64,000 nucleotides of DNA from NCBI GenBank assembly GCA_963751955.1, contig CAVVWM010000016.1, positions 62,001 to 126,000 of the forward strand, written 5' to 3'. Both the position numbers and the translations under genes were made by a program. Positions 31,858 through 39,817 of this stretch are shown here, one piece after another. The DNA is from JABDIY01 sp963751955 (GTDB lineage Bacteria; Actinomycetota; Acidimicrobiia; Acidimicrobiales; SZUA-35). Within the stretch, counting starts at the first letter, position 1. The number at the start of each line of letters is the position of its first letter. Under the pieces are notes generated by a model. That model was not told the DNA's origin. It was given only the letters and a program-made list of their open reading frames with translations, and searched no databases.

Positions 31858-33996
31858 ATGAAGCATGCTGACGCCTCGCCTGAGGTCGAACTCGAAGTGG
31901 AGATCGACGCCGATGATGCGGCTGCGATCGCAGCTGAAACGAAGGCGACTGCGGTAGCCGGAGCCGACGAACGGCTTGCCTATCGAGGGGTGTTCCAGCG
32001 CCTCCTCATTCGTCCCGAAGTCGGTGCCATCATCGGTGCCGCCGCCATCTGGGCCTTCTTCTGGGCGGTTGCCGACACCTTTGGTGTCGCCACCGGTTTC
32101 GCCAACATCATGGATGTTGCGGCTCCGCTGGGAATCATGGCCGTTGCGGTATCGCTGCTCATGATCGGCGGCGAATTCGATTTGTCCTCAGGTGCGGCCA
32201 CCGGTGCTTTGGGCATTGTGACGATCCTCTTGGTCAAAGACATCGGTGAGTTGGGCGGCGCAGGGTTGAGCCTTTGGATCGCCATTCCGCTCTCGCTGTT
32301 CGTTGCCCTGGGCCTGGGCTACTTCAACGGGACCATGGTAGAGCGGACCGCGTTGCCTAGCTTCATTGTCACGTTGGCAACATTCTTCATTCTTCGCGGG
32401 TTCAAACTGGGCTTCTCCAAGCTCATCATCGACAACATCTCGGTCGGTCGGATCGATGAGGCCACCGGTCGAGGGTACGAGTTCTGGAAACCGGTCTTCG
32501 ACGGGGTATGGGCCCGAAACGAACACCAACTCGGCATACGAGATGCCATCTGGCTGATCGGCTTTCTTGCCGGCGGATCGCTTCTAGGTGCAGCGGTGTA
32601 CGAGATGAACTACAAACGGCGGTCAACGCTCAACCCGATTGGTCTCCCCGTTCTCCTCGCCGGCCTCGCCGGTGTGGTCGGCACGGTTCTCTTCATGCAC
32701 AACACCGACAGTCGTGGTGCCAACACCCTCGCCGTCCTTCTCCTCGCCATCTCGGCCCTCGCCGCATTCCTCGGGCTGTGTGTGTGGCGCTACGAGCCAC
32801 AGGAGATCGGGTCAAAGTTGTACTCCAACGAAACCCTCACCTGGGCCATCGGTGGCGTGGTCGTGCTGAACCTGGGCATCATCGCGGCTCAGACCCTCGA
32901 CGTGGAATCCCAGCAAAGTGTGCTTGATCTCGTGGGCGCTCTCCGGTGGCCACTCGTCGTACTGGGCGCAGGGGGCGCCGCCTACCGGGTATGGGAACAC
33001 CACGACTCCTCTCAGTCCCAACAAGACATGATCCGTTCGGTGATATCGACGATCGCGGCTGGGATCGTCGCAGGGTTTGCTGTTTATGGCTTCATGTTCA
33101 TGACAACCGAGCAGGGCCTACGGGCCATCCTGTTCGGCCTGCTCGTCCTGGCGGGGTTCCTTGGCCTGGCAATGGCGGCATACAAAGCAGGGCGAGTATC
33201 GCCCCTCGCTCGTGGCATCGTGCTCCTCGTGGCTGCCTTGATGGGAGCTCGCCTGGCATGGTTCGTTCAAGGGGCATCCAACTCCACCAAGTTCAGAACC
33301 GAAGCGTTCAGCGTCATATTGCTTGTCTCGTTGTTGATCGGGGTGTGGGCCGTTGCCTCGACCATGTTCCAAACACGACGTCATGATGATGCTGTCTCGG
33401 AGAACCTCGCAGGTATTTTGAGTCGGCTCGGACTCGTCGTCCTCGGCCTCGGTGTGATCACCCGCCTGCTGTTCACCACCGACGAAGAGTTGGCCCTCGG
33501 TCAAACCAACCCTGCCAATTTCCGAATGAGCGTTCTTTGGTTCATCGGAATCACGGTCTTTGCCACCTGGCTGCTTGGAAGCACCAAGTTCGGCAGCTGG
33601 ATTTTTGCGGTTGGCGGCAACAAGCAGGCTGCACGCCAGATCGGTGTACCGGCGGCCCGCACCAAGACCCAGCTGTTCATGATCGTGTCGGTAGCGGCCT
33701 GGCTTGTTGGCTTGCTGCTCGCATTCCGTCTCAACACGCTGCAATCGGGAACGGGTAATGGACTCGAATTCGAGTACATCATCGCTGCCGTGGTCGGTGG
33801 CACACTCCTCACGGGTGGCTACGGATCGGCCTTCGGCGCCGCTATTGGCGCTTTGATCATGGCGATGTCCAAACAGGGGATCCCGGCCGCAAGGTGGAAC
33901 TCCGACTGGAGGTTCGCATTCCTCGGCGTGATTCTTCTGTCCGCTGTGATCGCTAACAACTTCATCAAGAACAAAGCGGAAGCAGCAGGAAGATGA
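31858..33996 (+). CDS. Sugar ABC transporter permease with large internal membrane insertion
   Basis: A 712-residue permease, about twice the usual RbsC-type length. Residues ~50-225 match the first half of BPD_transp_2 permeases (MIGGEFDLSSGAATG, GYFNGTMVERTALPSFIVTLATFFILRG split as such). Residues ~556-705 match the second half (STKFGSWIFAVGGNKQAARQ, EYIIAAVVGGTLLTGGYGSAFG). Between them lies a ~330-residue stretch (about 228-556; bases 32539-33525) with about eight or nine predicted membrane helices and no family motif I know. The reading frame is intact throughout. It works with the binding protein before it and the ATPase after it. Start ATG at 31858 is preceded by an AAGGGG-rich purine tract. 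Confidence 0.85.
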   Translation: MKHADASPEVELEVEIDADDAAAIAAETKATAVAGADERLAYRGVFQRLLIRPEVGAIIGAAAIWAFFWAVADTFGVATGFANIMDVAAPLGIMAVAVSLLMIGGEFDLSSGAATGALGIVTILLVKDIGELGGAGLSLWIAIPLSLFVALGLGYFNGTMVERTALPSFIVTLATFFILRGFKLGFSKLIIDNISVGRIDEATGRGYEFWKPVFDGVWARNEHQLGIRDAIWLIGFLAGGSLLGAAVYEMNYKRRSTLNPIGLPVLLAGLAGVVGTVLFMHNTDSRGANTLAVLLLAISALAAFLGLCVWRYEPQEIGSKLYSNETLTWAIGGVVVLNLGIIAAQTLDVESQQSVLDLVGALRWPLVVLGAGGAAYRVWEHHDSSQSQQDMIRSVISTIAAGIVAGFAVYGFMFMTTEQGLRAILFGLLVLAGFLGLAMAAYKAGRVSPLARGIVLLVAALMGARLAWFVQGASNSTKFRTEAFSVILLVSLLIGVWAVASTMFQTRRHDDAVSENLAGILSRLGLVVLGLGVITRLLFTTDEELALGQTNPANFRMSVLWFIGITVFATWLLGSTKFGSWIFAVGGNKQAARQIGVPAARTKTQLFMIVSVAAWLVGLLLAFRLNTLQSGTGNGLEFEYIIAAVVGGTLLTGGYGSAFGAAIGALIMAMSKQGIPAARWNSDWRFAFLGVILLSAVIANNFIKNKAEAAGR

Positions 33997-34110
33997 TTTC
34001 GCCTGCAGCGTGCCCGTTCCACGGAGGTTCCGTAGCTCACTCTCTGCTGCGTAGCCCACGTTCTCACTCCATCTTCTGCTCCACAAGCTTCAACCCGAGA
34101 GGAAGCTGAT

Positions 34111-34905
34111 ATGACCGAATCGCTAATAGAGCTGGACAATGTCGGGAAGTACTACGGCAACATCATCGCATTGCAGGGGGTGACCACCAGTGTGAATGCT
34201 GGCGAGGTCACCTGTGTCCTGGGGGACAACGGTGCCGGTAAGTCGACCTTCATCAAGATTCTTGCCGGTGTGCACCAGCACGACGAGGGCGAGTTCCGAC
34301 TGGAGGGTGAGGCGATGAAGTTCAACTCGCCTCGTGAAGCGCTCGACCGCGGCATTGCCGCGGTGTATCAGGACTTGGCCATGGTCCCGCTGATGTCGGT
34401 CTGGCGCAACTTCTTTCTTGGCGCCGAACCGTCGAGAGGAGTCTGGCCGTTCCGTTGGGTCGACAAGCAGGTGGCCAGTGAAACTGCCAAGGCCGAGATG
34501 GCCAAGATGGGTATCGACATCCGAGACACAGAGCAGCCGGTCGGCACCCTGTCCGGAGGCGAGCGCCAGTCGGTCGCCATTGCCCGGGCGGTTCATTTCG
34601 GCGCCAAAGTTCTGATCCTCGACGAGCCCACCTCGGCCTTGGGCGTGCGCCAGTCGGGTGTGGTTCTGAAGTACATCCTTGCCGCCGCTGAGCGCGGCCT
34701 CGGTGTGATCTTCATCACCCACAACCCCGCTCACGCCTATCCAGTGGGCGACCGGTTCCTGATTCTCAACCGCGGCAAATCGATGGGTAACTTCGCAAAG
34801 GACGAAATCAGTCAGGCTGAGCTCACCCAGAAGATGGCTGGCGGAGCTGAGCTGGAGCAGCTGCAGCACGAGCTCTCCCAGGTGACGAGCAACTCGGGCG
34901 ACTAG
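34111..34905 (+). CDS. Sugar ABC transporter ATP-binding protein
   Basis: A 264-residue single-cassette ATPase: Walker A GDNGAGKST, signature LSGGERQSVA, Walker B VLILDEPTSALG, and H-loop FITHNPAHAY. CUT2-type sugar importers often have a double-length ATPase (RbsA); the single form, as in FrcA, is the case here, so it should homodimerise. It lies 114 bp after the permease with a purine-rich ribosome-binding site (GAGAGGAAG). Its TAG shares a base with the GTG of iolC, suggesting coupling. Confidence 0.9.
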   Translation: MTESLIELDNVGKYYGNIIALQGVTTSVNAGEVTCVLGDNGAGKSTFIKILAGVHQHDEGEFRLEGEAMKFNSPREALDRGIAAVYQDLAMVPLMSVWRNFFLGAEPSRGVWPFRWVDKQVASETAKAEMAKMGIDIRDTEQPVGTLSGGERQSVAIARAVHFGAKVLILDEPTSALGVRQSGVVLKYILAAAERGLGVIFITHNPAHAYPVGDRFLILNRGKSMGNFAKDEISQAELTQKMAGGAELEQLQHELSQVTSNSGD

Positions 34906-35876
34906 TGGCCAAAGCCGCAGGGGTCACCACGCCCGAGGTCATCACGGTCGGTCGGATCAGCGTTGATCTCTACCCGACAACCGAAGGTCCAATGCGTGAT
35001 GTGCGAACGCTGGAGAAGAGTGTCGGCGGGACCGCAACCAATGTGGCGGTCGCCGCAGCACGACTGGGGAGACGAGCAGCGCTGGTCACCAAGGTCGGCG
35101 ACGACGCTTTCGGCGACGACGTCACCCACGCTCTCTCGACCCGTTTCGACGTCGATACACGCTGGGTATCGACTCACCCCTCGCTCAAAACGCCACTGGC
35201 GTTTGCCGAGCTGAACCCGAGAACCGAACCGAACATCATCTTCTATCGGGAACCGTCCGGACCCGACATGGAGCTCGAGCCTGCCGATCTCGCCGACCTG
35301 CCGGTGAAAGAGTGCGGGATCCTATGGATGCCGGCGACAAGGTTCTCGACCGAACCGAGCCGGAGCACGGTCACGGGTCTCCTGGAGACCAGGGCTCGCG
35401 CCGAGCACACCATCCTCGATCTCGACTGGCGCTACCAGTTCTGGGAATCGGAGGCGGTCGCCCACGAGGTGATCAATCCGATGCTCAGACACTTCAGCGT
35501 GATCATCGGCAACAGGCAGGAGTGTCAGGTGGCAGTGGGTACGAGCGATCCCCACGAAGCGGCCGACCGGCTTCTCGAGGCGGGTGCCACCTGTGCGGTA
35601 GTGAAGCTGGGCGGTGATGGCGTGTTGGTAGCAACGGCAGACGGCGAGCGGGAAACGGTTGCGCCGTACCCGGTTGAGGTCGTATGCGGCCTGGGTGCAG
35701 GCGATGCATTCGGGGGGTCGTTCTGTGATTCGATCTTGTCTGGTGTTGGATTTGTGGAAGCCGCCCGACGCGGCAACGCTGCTGGTGCCATCGTCGCTGC
35801 TCGGTTGCTCTGCGCCGACGATATGCCCTACCGCCACGAGGTCGACAAGGTTCGTACCGACGGCGCCGTTCTATAG
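34905..35876 (+). CDS. iolC: 5-dehydro-2-deoxygluconokinase (PfkB family)
   Basis: A 323-residue ribokinase-fold sugar kinase. The N-terminal ITVGRISVDLYP and KSVGGTATNVAVAAARLG are typical of IolC; the C-terminal CGLGAGDAFGGSFCDS holds the catalytic Asp. IolC phosphorylates 2-deoxy-5-keto-D-gluconate in inositol catabolism. The GTG start at 34905 overlaps the TAG of the ATPase gene by one base. Neighbours iolE, iolB and the aldolase support the assignment over ribokinase or fructokinase. Confidence 0.88.
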   Translation: MAKAAGVTTPEVITVGRISVDLYPTTEGPMRDVRTLEKSVGGTATNVAVAAARLGRRAALVTKVGDDAFGDDVTHALSTRFDVDTRWVSTHPSLKTPLAFAELNPRTEPNIIFYREPSGPDMELEPADLADLPVKECGILWMPATRFSTEPSRSTVTGLLETRARAEHTILDLDWRYQFWESEAVAHEVINPMLRHFSVIIGNRQECQVAVGTSDPHEAADRLLEAGATCAVVKLGGDGVLVATADGERETVAPYPVEVVCGLGAGDAFGGSFCDSILSGVGFVEAARRGNAAGAIVAARLLCADDMPYRHEVDKVRTDGAVL

Positions 35877-35897
35877 ATTTCTCCGAGGAGGATCATC

Positions 35898-36728
35898 ATG
35901 AAACAAGTGCGATCAGTCACCCCCGAATCCGAAGGCTGGACCTACCTGGCATTCGAGATCATCGAGCTGAGTGCGGGGGAGTCGAGCACCCACAGCGAGA
36001 CCGACCGGGAGCAGGCGGTCGTTCCCTTGAGCGGGACGGCGACACTGGGTTTCGATGGTTCCGAGCATGTTGTGAGCCGTTCCTCGGTATTCACTGAGCT
36101 CGCCCCGGTCGGATATGTACCCCCGGGGGTCGATATCACTGTCACTGCAGGGTCAGACCCATTCACCTACGCGGTAGGTTCGGCGCCAGCGGAAGGTTTG
36201 TACGGCGCCAAACTGGTGAAGCCATCCACCATCCGCAGCGAGATACGGGGCGGTGGCCAAGCTCTCCGCCAGGTGAACCACACACTGGCCATGCCGATTG
36301 AAGCCGAGCGCCTCATCCTGTACGAGGTTTACGTGCCGCGTGGAACATGGTCGGGCTGGTCTCCGCACTGCCACGACGGCTTCGACGGGTCGCCCTATCT
36401 GGAGGAGGTCTACTACTTCCGGATGGACCGGCCTGAGGGTTTCTGGTTCCATCGCAATTGGCGAGATGAAGGGGCCGAAAAGGACATCTTCAACGACCTT
36501 CATTCCGGCGGGGACGGAGACCTGGCAACGGTTCCCCGCGGCTACCACACTTCGGTGGCGTGCCCGGGAGCGAACATGTACTTCCTGAACTACTTGGCCG
36601 GTGAGCTGGTAGGGGACGATCGTCGCACCCCGCCGTGTTTCCACAGCGACTTCACCTGGATCGAGAACGATTGGACAGCCGGTCAATGGGGACTGCCGGT
36701 GGTCACGAACGGCGATATTGGTGGCTGA
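35898..36728 (+). CDS. iolB: 5-deoxy-glucuronate isomerase
   Basis: A 276-residue bicupin of the KduI/IolB family. The second cupin has WSPHCHDGFDGSPYLEEVYYFRM, whose His/Glu cluster binds metal, and RGYHTSVACPGANMYFLN. It converts 5-deoxy-glucuronate to 2-deoxy-5-keto-gluconate, the IolC substrate. A canonical ribosome-binding site (GAGGAGG) precedes the ATG. The 3' end overlaps the next gene by 8-11 bp. Confidence 0.93.
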   Translation: MKQVRSVTPESEGWTYLAFEIIELSAGESSTHSETDREQAVVPLSGTATLGFDGSEHVVSRSSVFTELAPVGYVPPGVDITVTAGSDPFTYAVGSAPAEGLYGAKLVKPSTIRSEIRGGGQALRQVNHTLAMPIEAERLILYEVYVPRGTWSGWSPHCHDGFDGSPYLEEVYYFRMDRPEGFWFHRNWRDEGAEKDIFNDLHSGGDGDLATVPRGYHTSVACPGANMYFLNYLAGELVGDDRRTPPCFHSDFTWIENDWTAGQWGLPVVTNGDIGG

Positions 36729-37626
36729 ACTTGACCCTGAGCACTGGTCGGTGGGCGCATACCGCCGCCTGTCCAGGGTGACCAACGTCGACGGCCACTT
36801 CAACGTGCTCGCCGTCGATCATCGGGACGCACTGAGGGCAGAATTAGATCCCACCGATCCCGATTCGGTTTCTGCGGAGACGCTGACCCAGTTCAAGGCC
36901 GACATGATCGCAGGATTGGGGGACACCCCGAGTGCGGTGATGTTGGAGCCGGAATATTCGCTTCCGCAACTATTGCTGAGCCGATCAGTACCGGCCTCAG
37001 TGGGTGTCTTCGGAGCCCTGGAGGCGCAGGGCTATCACAGCAACGTCGACGGGTCTGTATCAGTGAACGACTTCATGCCCAATTGGTCGGCGGATCAGCT
37101 TGTGCGAATGGGCGGTGATGGCGCAAGAATCCTCGTGCTGTATCGGCACGACCGTGCCGACCATGCTGATGCTCAAGATCGGTTTGTCGCAGCCGCCGTC
37201 TCCCAGGCTCACGATGCCGGCCTCCCGATTCTGGTGGAGCCGGTGCCCTACGACCTTGCAGACGACGAGGACCGACGGCGCGTGATCGTCGAGTCGGCCC
37301 ATCGCATCGCTCCGATGGGTCCGATGATCCTCAAGGTGCCCTTCCCCGGGAAGGGGGCGTGCGATGAGTTGAACGAGGCCACCGGCACCCAACCGTGGGC
37401 GTTGCTGAGCTGGGGTGTGCCCTACGAGGTATTTCGAGATCAGCTGTCCGAAGCCGTCGAACATGGATGCGCCGGTTTCACCGTCGGCAGGGCGCTGTGG
37501 CGTGAAGCTCTCGCCACAGAAACCCGTGCCCAGGCGGTCCAAGACGTTGTGAAACCCCGCTTCGCCGAGTTGTGCGCAATAGCTTCCCGAGGCACATCGG
37601 TCTTCGACACAGTGCCGGCCCCCTAG
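36718..37626 (+). CDS. LacD-like class I aldolase, likely the inositol-pathway aldolase
   Basis: A 302-residue TIM-barrel protein resembling tagatose-1,6-bisphosphate aldolases (LacD) and related Schiff-base aldolases: FNVLAVDHRDALR, SAVMLEPEYSLP, PILVEPVPYDL and MILKVPFPG, the last with the candidate Schiff-base Lys. Its place after iolC and iolB suggests it splits 2-deoxy-5-keto-gluconate-6-phosphate into dihydroxyacetone phosphate and malonate semialdehyde, the IolJ step. The start is TTG 36718 or GTG 36721, inside the end of iolB, so translation is coupled. No fused or separate IolJ of the class II type is present. Confidence 0.8.
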   Translation: MVAELDPEHWSVGAYRRLSRVTNVDGHFNVLAVDHRDALRAELDPTDPDSVSAETLTQFKADMIAGLGDTPSAVMLEPEYSLPQLLLSRSVPASVGVFGALEAQGYHSNVDGSVSVNDFMPNWSADQLVRMGGDGARILVLYRHDRADHADAQDRFVAAAVSQAHDAGLPILVEPVPYDLADDEDRRRVIVESAHRIAPMGPMILKVPFPGKGACDELNEATGTQPWALLSWGVPYEVFRDQLSEAVEHGCAGFTVGRALWREALATETRAQAVQDVVKPRFAELCAIASRGTSVFDTVPAP

Positions 37627-37652
37627 TCACCCTCTAACCCCTTGGATATCAC

Positions 37653-38834
37653 ATGAATACGATCGGAATCGCCGTCATTGGCTTTGGTTGGATGGGCCAA
37701 GCCCACAGTCGCAGCTATGCCCGTATCCCATCGCTCTTTCCGGATCGGTCTGCCGAACCCGAGTTGGTCATCTGCTGCGACAACATGGAAAAGCGGGCCC
37801 AAGAGGCGGTTCGGAGCTTCGGGTTCGCCGAGTACACCACCAACCCTGCTGAGGCCATCGAGCACCCCGACGTGGATGCCGTGATCGTGTGCGCCCCCAA
37901 CATGTTGCACGAGGAGCTTTGCGTGGCCGCCGCCGCTGCGGGAAAACACATCTTCTGCGAGAAGCCTGTAGGCGGCACTCCTGCCCAGACCGTTCGTGTC
38001 GCCGCCGCAGCCGAGGCAGCTGGTGTCATCACCGGCGTTGGTTACAACTACCGCTGGGCTCCTCTGGTTCGTTACGCCAAGCAGCTCATCGAGGACGGTG
38101 ATCTGGGCGAGATCACAAACTATCGCGGTCGGTTCTTCTCCATGTATGGGTCCGATCCGATGGGCCTGCTGTCCTGGCGGTTCGAACTCGACGGAGCCGG
38201 TTATGGCGTGAGTTCGGACATTCTGAGCCACAGCATTGATCTCGGCATGATGCTCAACGGCCCGATCACCAGCGTGGTCGGAATGCAGGAGACCTTCATC
38301 AAAGATCGCCCATTACCCAAAGCCGGTGGCACCCACTACGACCGCGGCCAGCCCGGTGACCCCACCGGTCCGGTGACAAATGAAGACTACGCCGGCTGCA
38401 TGGTTCGCTTCACCAACGGATCGATCGGCACGTTCGAGTCCAGCCGCAACATTGTGGGCCCACAAAGCCAGATGGCTTTCGACGTCTACGGCACCAAAGG
38501 TGCGCTGAACTGGAACCTGGAAACGATGAATGAGATGAACATCTTCATGACCGGTGGGGATCACCTTCACGACGGATTCACCAAGGTCTTCGCCGGCGAT
38601 CGTTACCCATTTCACGGAAACTTCGTTCCCGGCGATGCCAACTCCATCGGCTACGAGGATCTCAAGGTCATCGAATGCCTGCAGTTCCTGACAGCCGTGG
38701 CAACCGGTGAGCAACACGAGCCGGGCTTCCAGCAGGCCGTCGACTACGTCAGTGTGCAGCAAGCCATCATCAACAGCTGGGAAAGCGGTCGCTGGGAAGA
38801 CGTGAAGACGCTGACGCCGGAGGATGTCCGATGA
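37653..38834 (+). CDS. Gfo/Idh/MocA oxidoreductase, inositol-type (first copy)
   Basis: A 393-residue NAD(P)-dependent dehydrogenase. The Rossmann start VIGFGWMGQAHSRSYARIP, the CEKPVGG block with the catalytic-site Lys, and GYNYRWAPLVRYAKQL are family marks. A GGTHYDRGQPGDPTGPVTNE-containing insert (split in the protein after residue ~225) and longer C-terminal half distinguish it from the next gene. It probably oxidises an inositol stereoisomer or related cyclitol. Its ATGA overlap with the following dehydrogenase gene indicates co-translation. Confidence 0.88.
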   Translation: MNTIGIAVIGFGWMGQAHSRSYARIPSLFPDRSAEPELVICCDNMEKRAQEAVRSFGFAEYTTNPAEAIEHPDVDAVIVCAPNMLHEELCVAAAAAGKHIFCEKPVGGTPAQTVRVAAAAEAAGVITGVGYNYRWAPLVRYAKQLIEDGDLGEITNYRGRFFSMYGSDPMGLLSWRFELDGAGYGVSSDILSHSIDLGMMLNGPITSVVGMQETFIKDRPLPKAGGTHYDRGQPGDPTGPVTNEDYAGCMVRFTNGSIGTFESSRNIVGPQSQMAFDVYGTKGALNWNLETMNEMNIFMTGGDHLHDGFTKVFAGDRYPFHGNFVPGDANSIGYEDLKVIECLQFLTAVATGEQHEPGFQQAVDYVSVQQAIINSWESGRWEDVKTLTPEDVR

Positions 38835-39817
38835 AGATTGCAGTTCTGGGGGTTGGCCGAATAGGGGCGATGCACGCCGACCTGATCGAGAACCGAATCA
38901 GCGGTGCCGATGTGGCAGGTGTTTTCGACGTGGTCGAGGACGCGGCTGTCGCTACGGCCGAGCGGCTCGGTGTTACCCGGTTCGCCAGCGTCGAGGAGGC
39001 CCTGGGCAGCGATGCCGAGGCGGTCGCGATCTGCACATCTACTCCGACCCATGTCGATCTCATGGTCCGGGCCGCCGCCGCCGGAAAGGCCATCTTCTGC
39101 GAGAAGCCTGTGTCGCTGGACCTCGAGGAAGTCGACCGTGGATTGGCTGCTGTCGAGGATGCCGGCGTACCACTTCACATCGGCTTCAACCGACGCTTCG
39201 ATCCTTCCCATGCGGCTGTGCAGGCAGCCGTCGCCGCCGGAGAGATTGGTGAACTCCGCCAGCTTCGTATCAGCAGCCGGGACCCCGAGCCGCCGCCGAT
39301 CGAGTACGTGAAGGTGAGCGGCGGCATCTTTCTCGACATGACCATCCATGATTTCGACATGGCCCGCTTCGTGACTGGATCAGAAGTGGTGGAGGTCTAC
39401 GCAACCGGTTCGGTAATGGTCGATCAAGGGATCGGTGAGGTGGGCGATCTCGACACCGTCACCGTGCTGCTGACACACGAAAACGGGACAGTCACCACGA
39501 TCGACAACTGTCGTCAAAGTGCGTTCGGTTATGACCAGCGGGTTGAAGCGTTTGGCTCGAAGGGCATCGTCGGTTCGGAGAACCACACAGCTACATCAAC
39601 GGTGAAACGAACCGCCACAGGCAGTGCCGGTGACGTCGTGCCGCACTTCTTCCTCGAGCGTTACATTCCGAGCTACCTGCACCAGTGGGAACAATTCATC
39701 GCAGCAGTCCATACCGGGTCCGCTACACCGGTCAGCGGCGCCGATGGACGGGCGCCGCTGGTGATCGGGCTTGCAGCGAAGGAGTCGGTGAAGACGAACC
39801 GGCCGGTCCGAATCTGA
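38831..39817 (+). CDS. iolG: Inositol 2-dehydrogenase (Gfo/Idh/MocA, second copy)
   Basis: A 328-residue dehydrogenase of the length usual for IolG. It has AVLGVGRIGAMHADLIE, FCEKPVSLDLEEVDR, GFNRRFDPSHAAVQ and GIFLDMTIHDFDMARFVTG, the last holding the catalytic Asp/His pair. IolG oxidises myo-inositol to scyllo-inosose, the IolE substrate. It is the last gene of the cluster; the TGA is followed directly by the end of the convergent phosphodiesterase gene. Confidence 0.9.
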   Translation: MKIAVLGVGRIGAMHADLIENRISGADVAGVFDVVEDAAVATAERLGVTRFASVEEALGSDAEAVAICTSTPTHVDLMVRAAAAGKAIFCEKPVSLDLEEVDRGLAAVEDAGVPLHIGFNRRFDPSHAAVQAAVAAGEIGELRQLRISSRDPEPPPIEYVKVSGGIFLDMTIHDFDMARFVTGSEVVEVYATGSVMVDQGIGEVGDLDTVTVLLTHENGTVTTIDNCRQSAFGYDQRVEAFGSKGIVGSENHTATSTVKRTATGSAGDVVPHFFLERYIPSYLHQWEQFIAAVHTGSATPVSGADGRAPLVIGLAAKESVKTNRPVRI

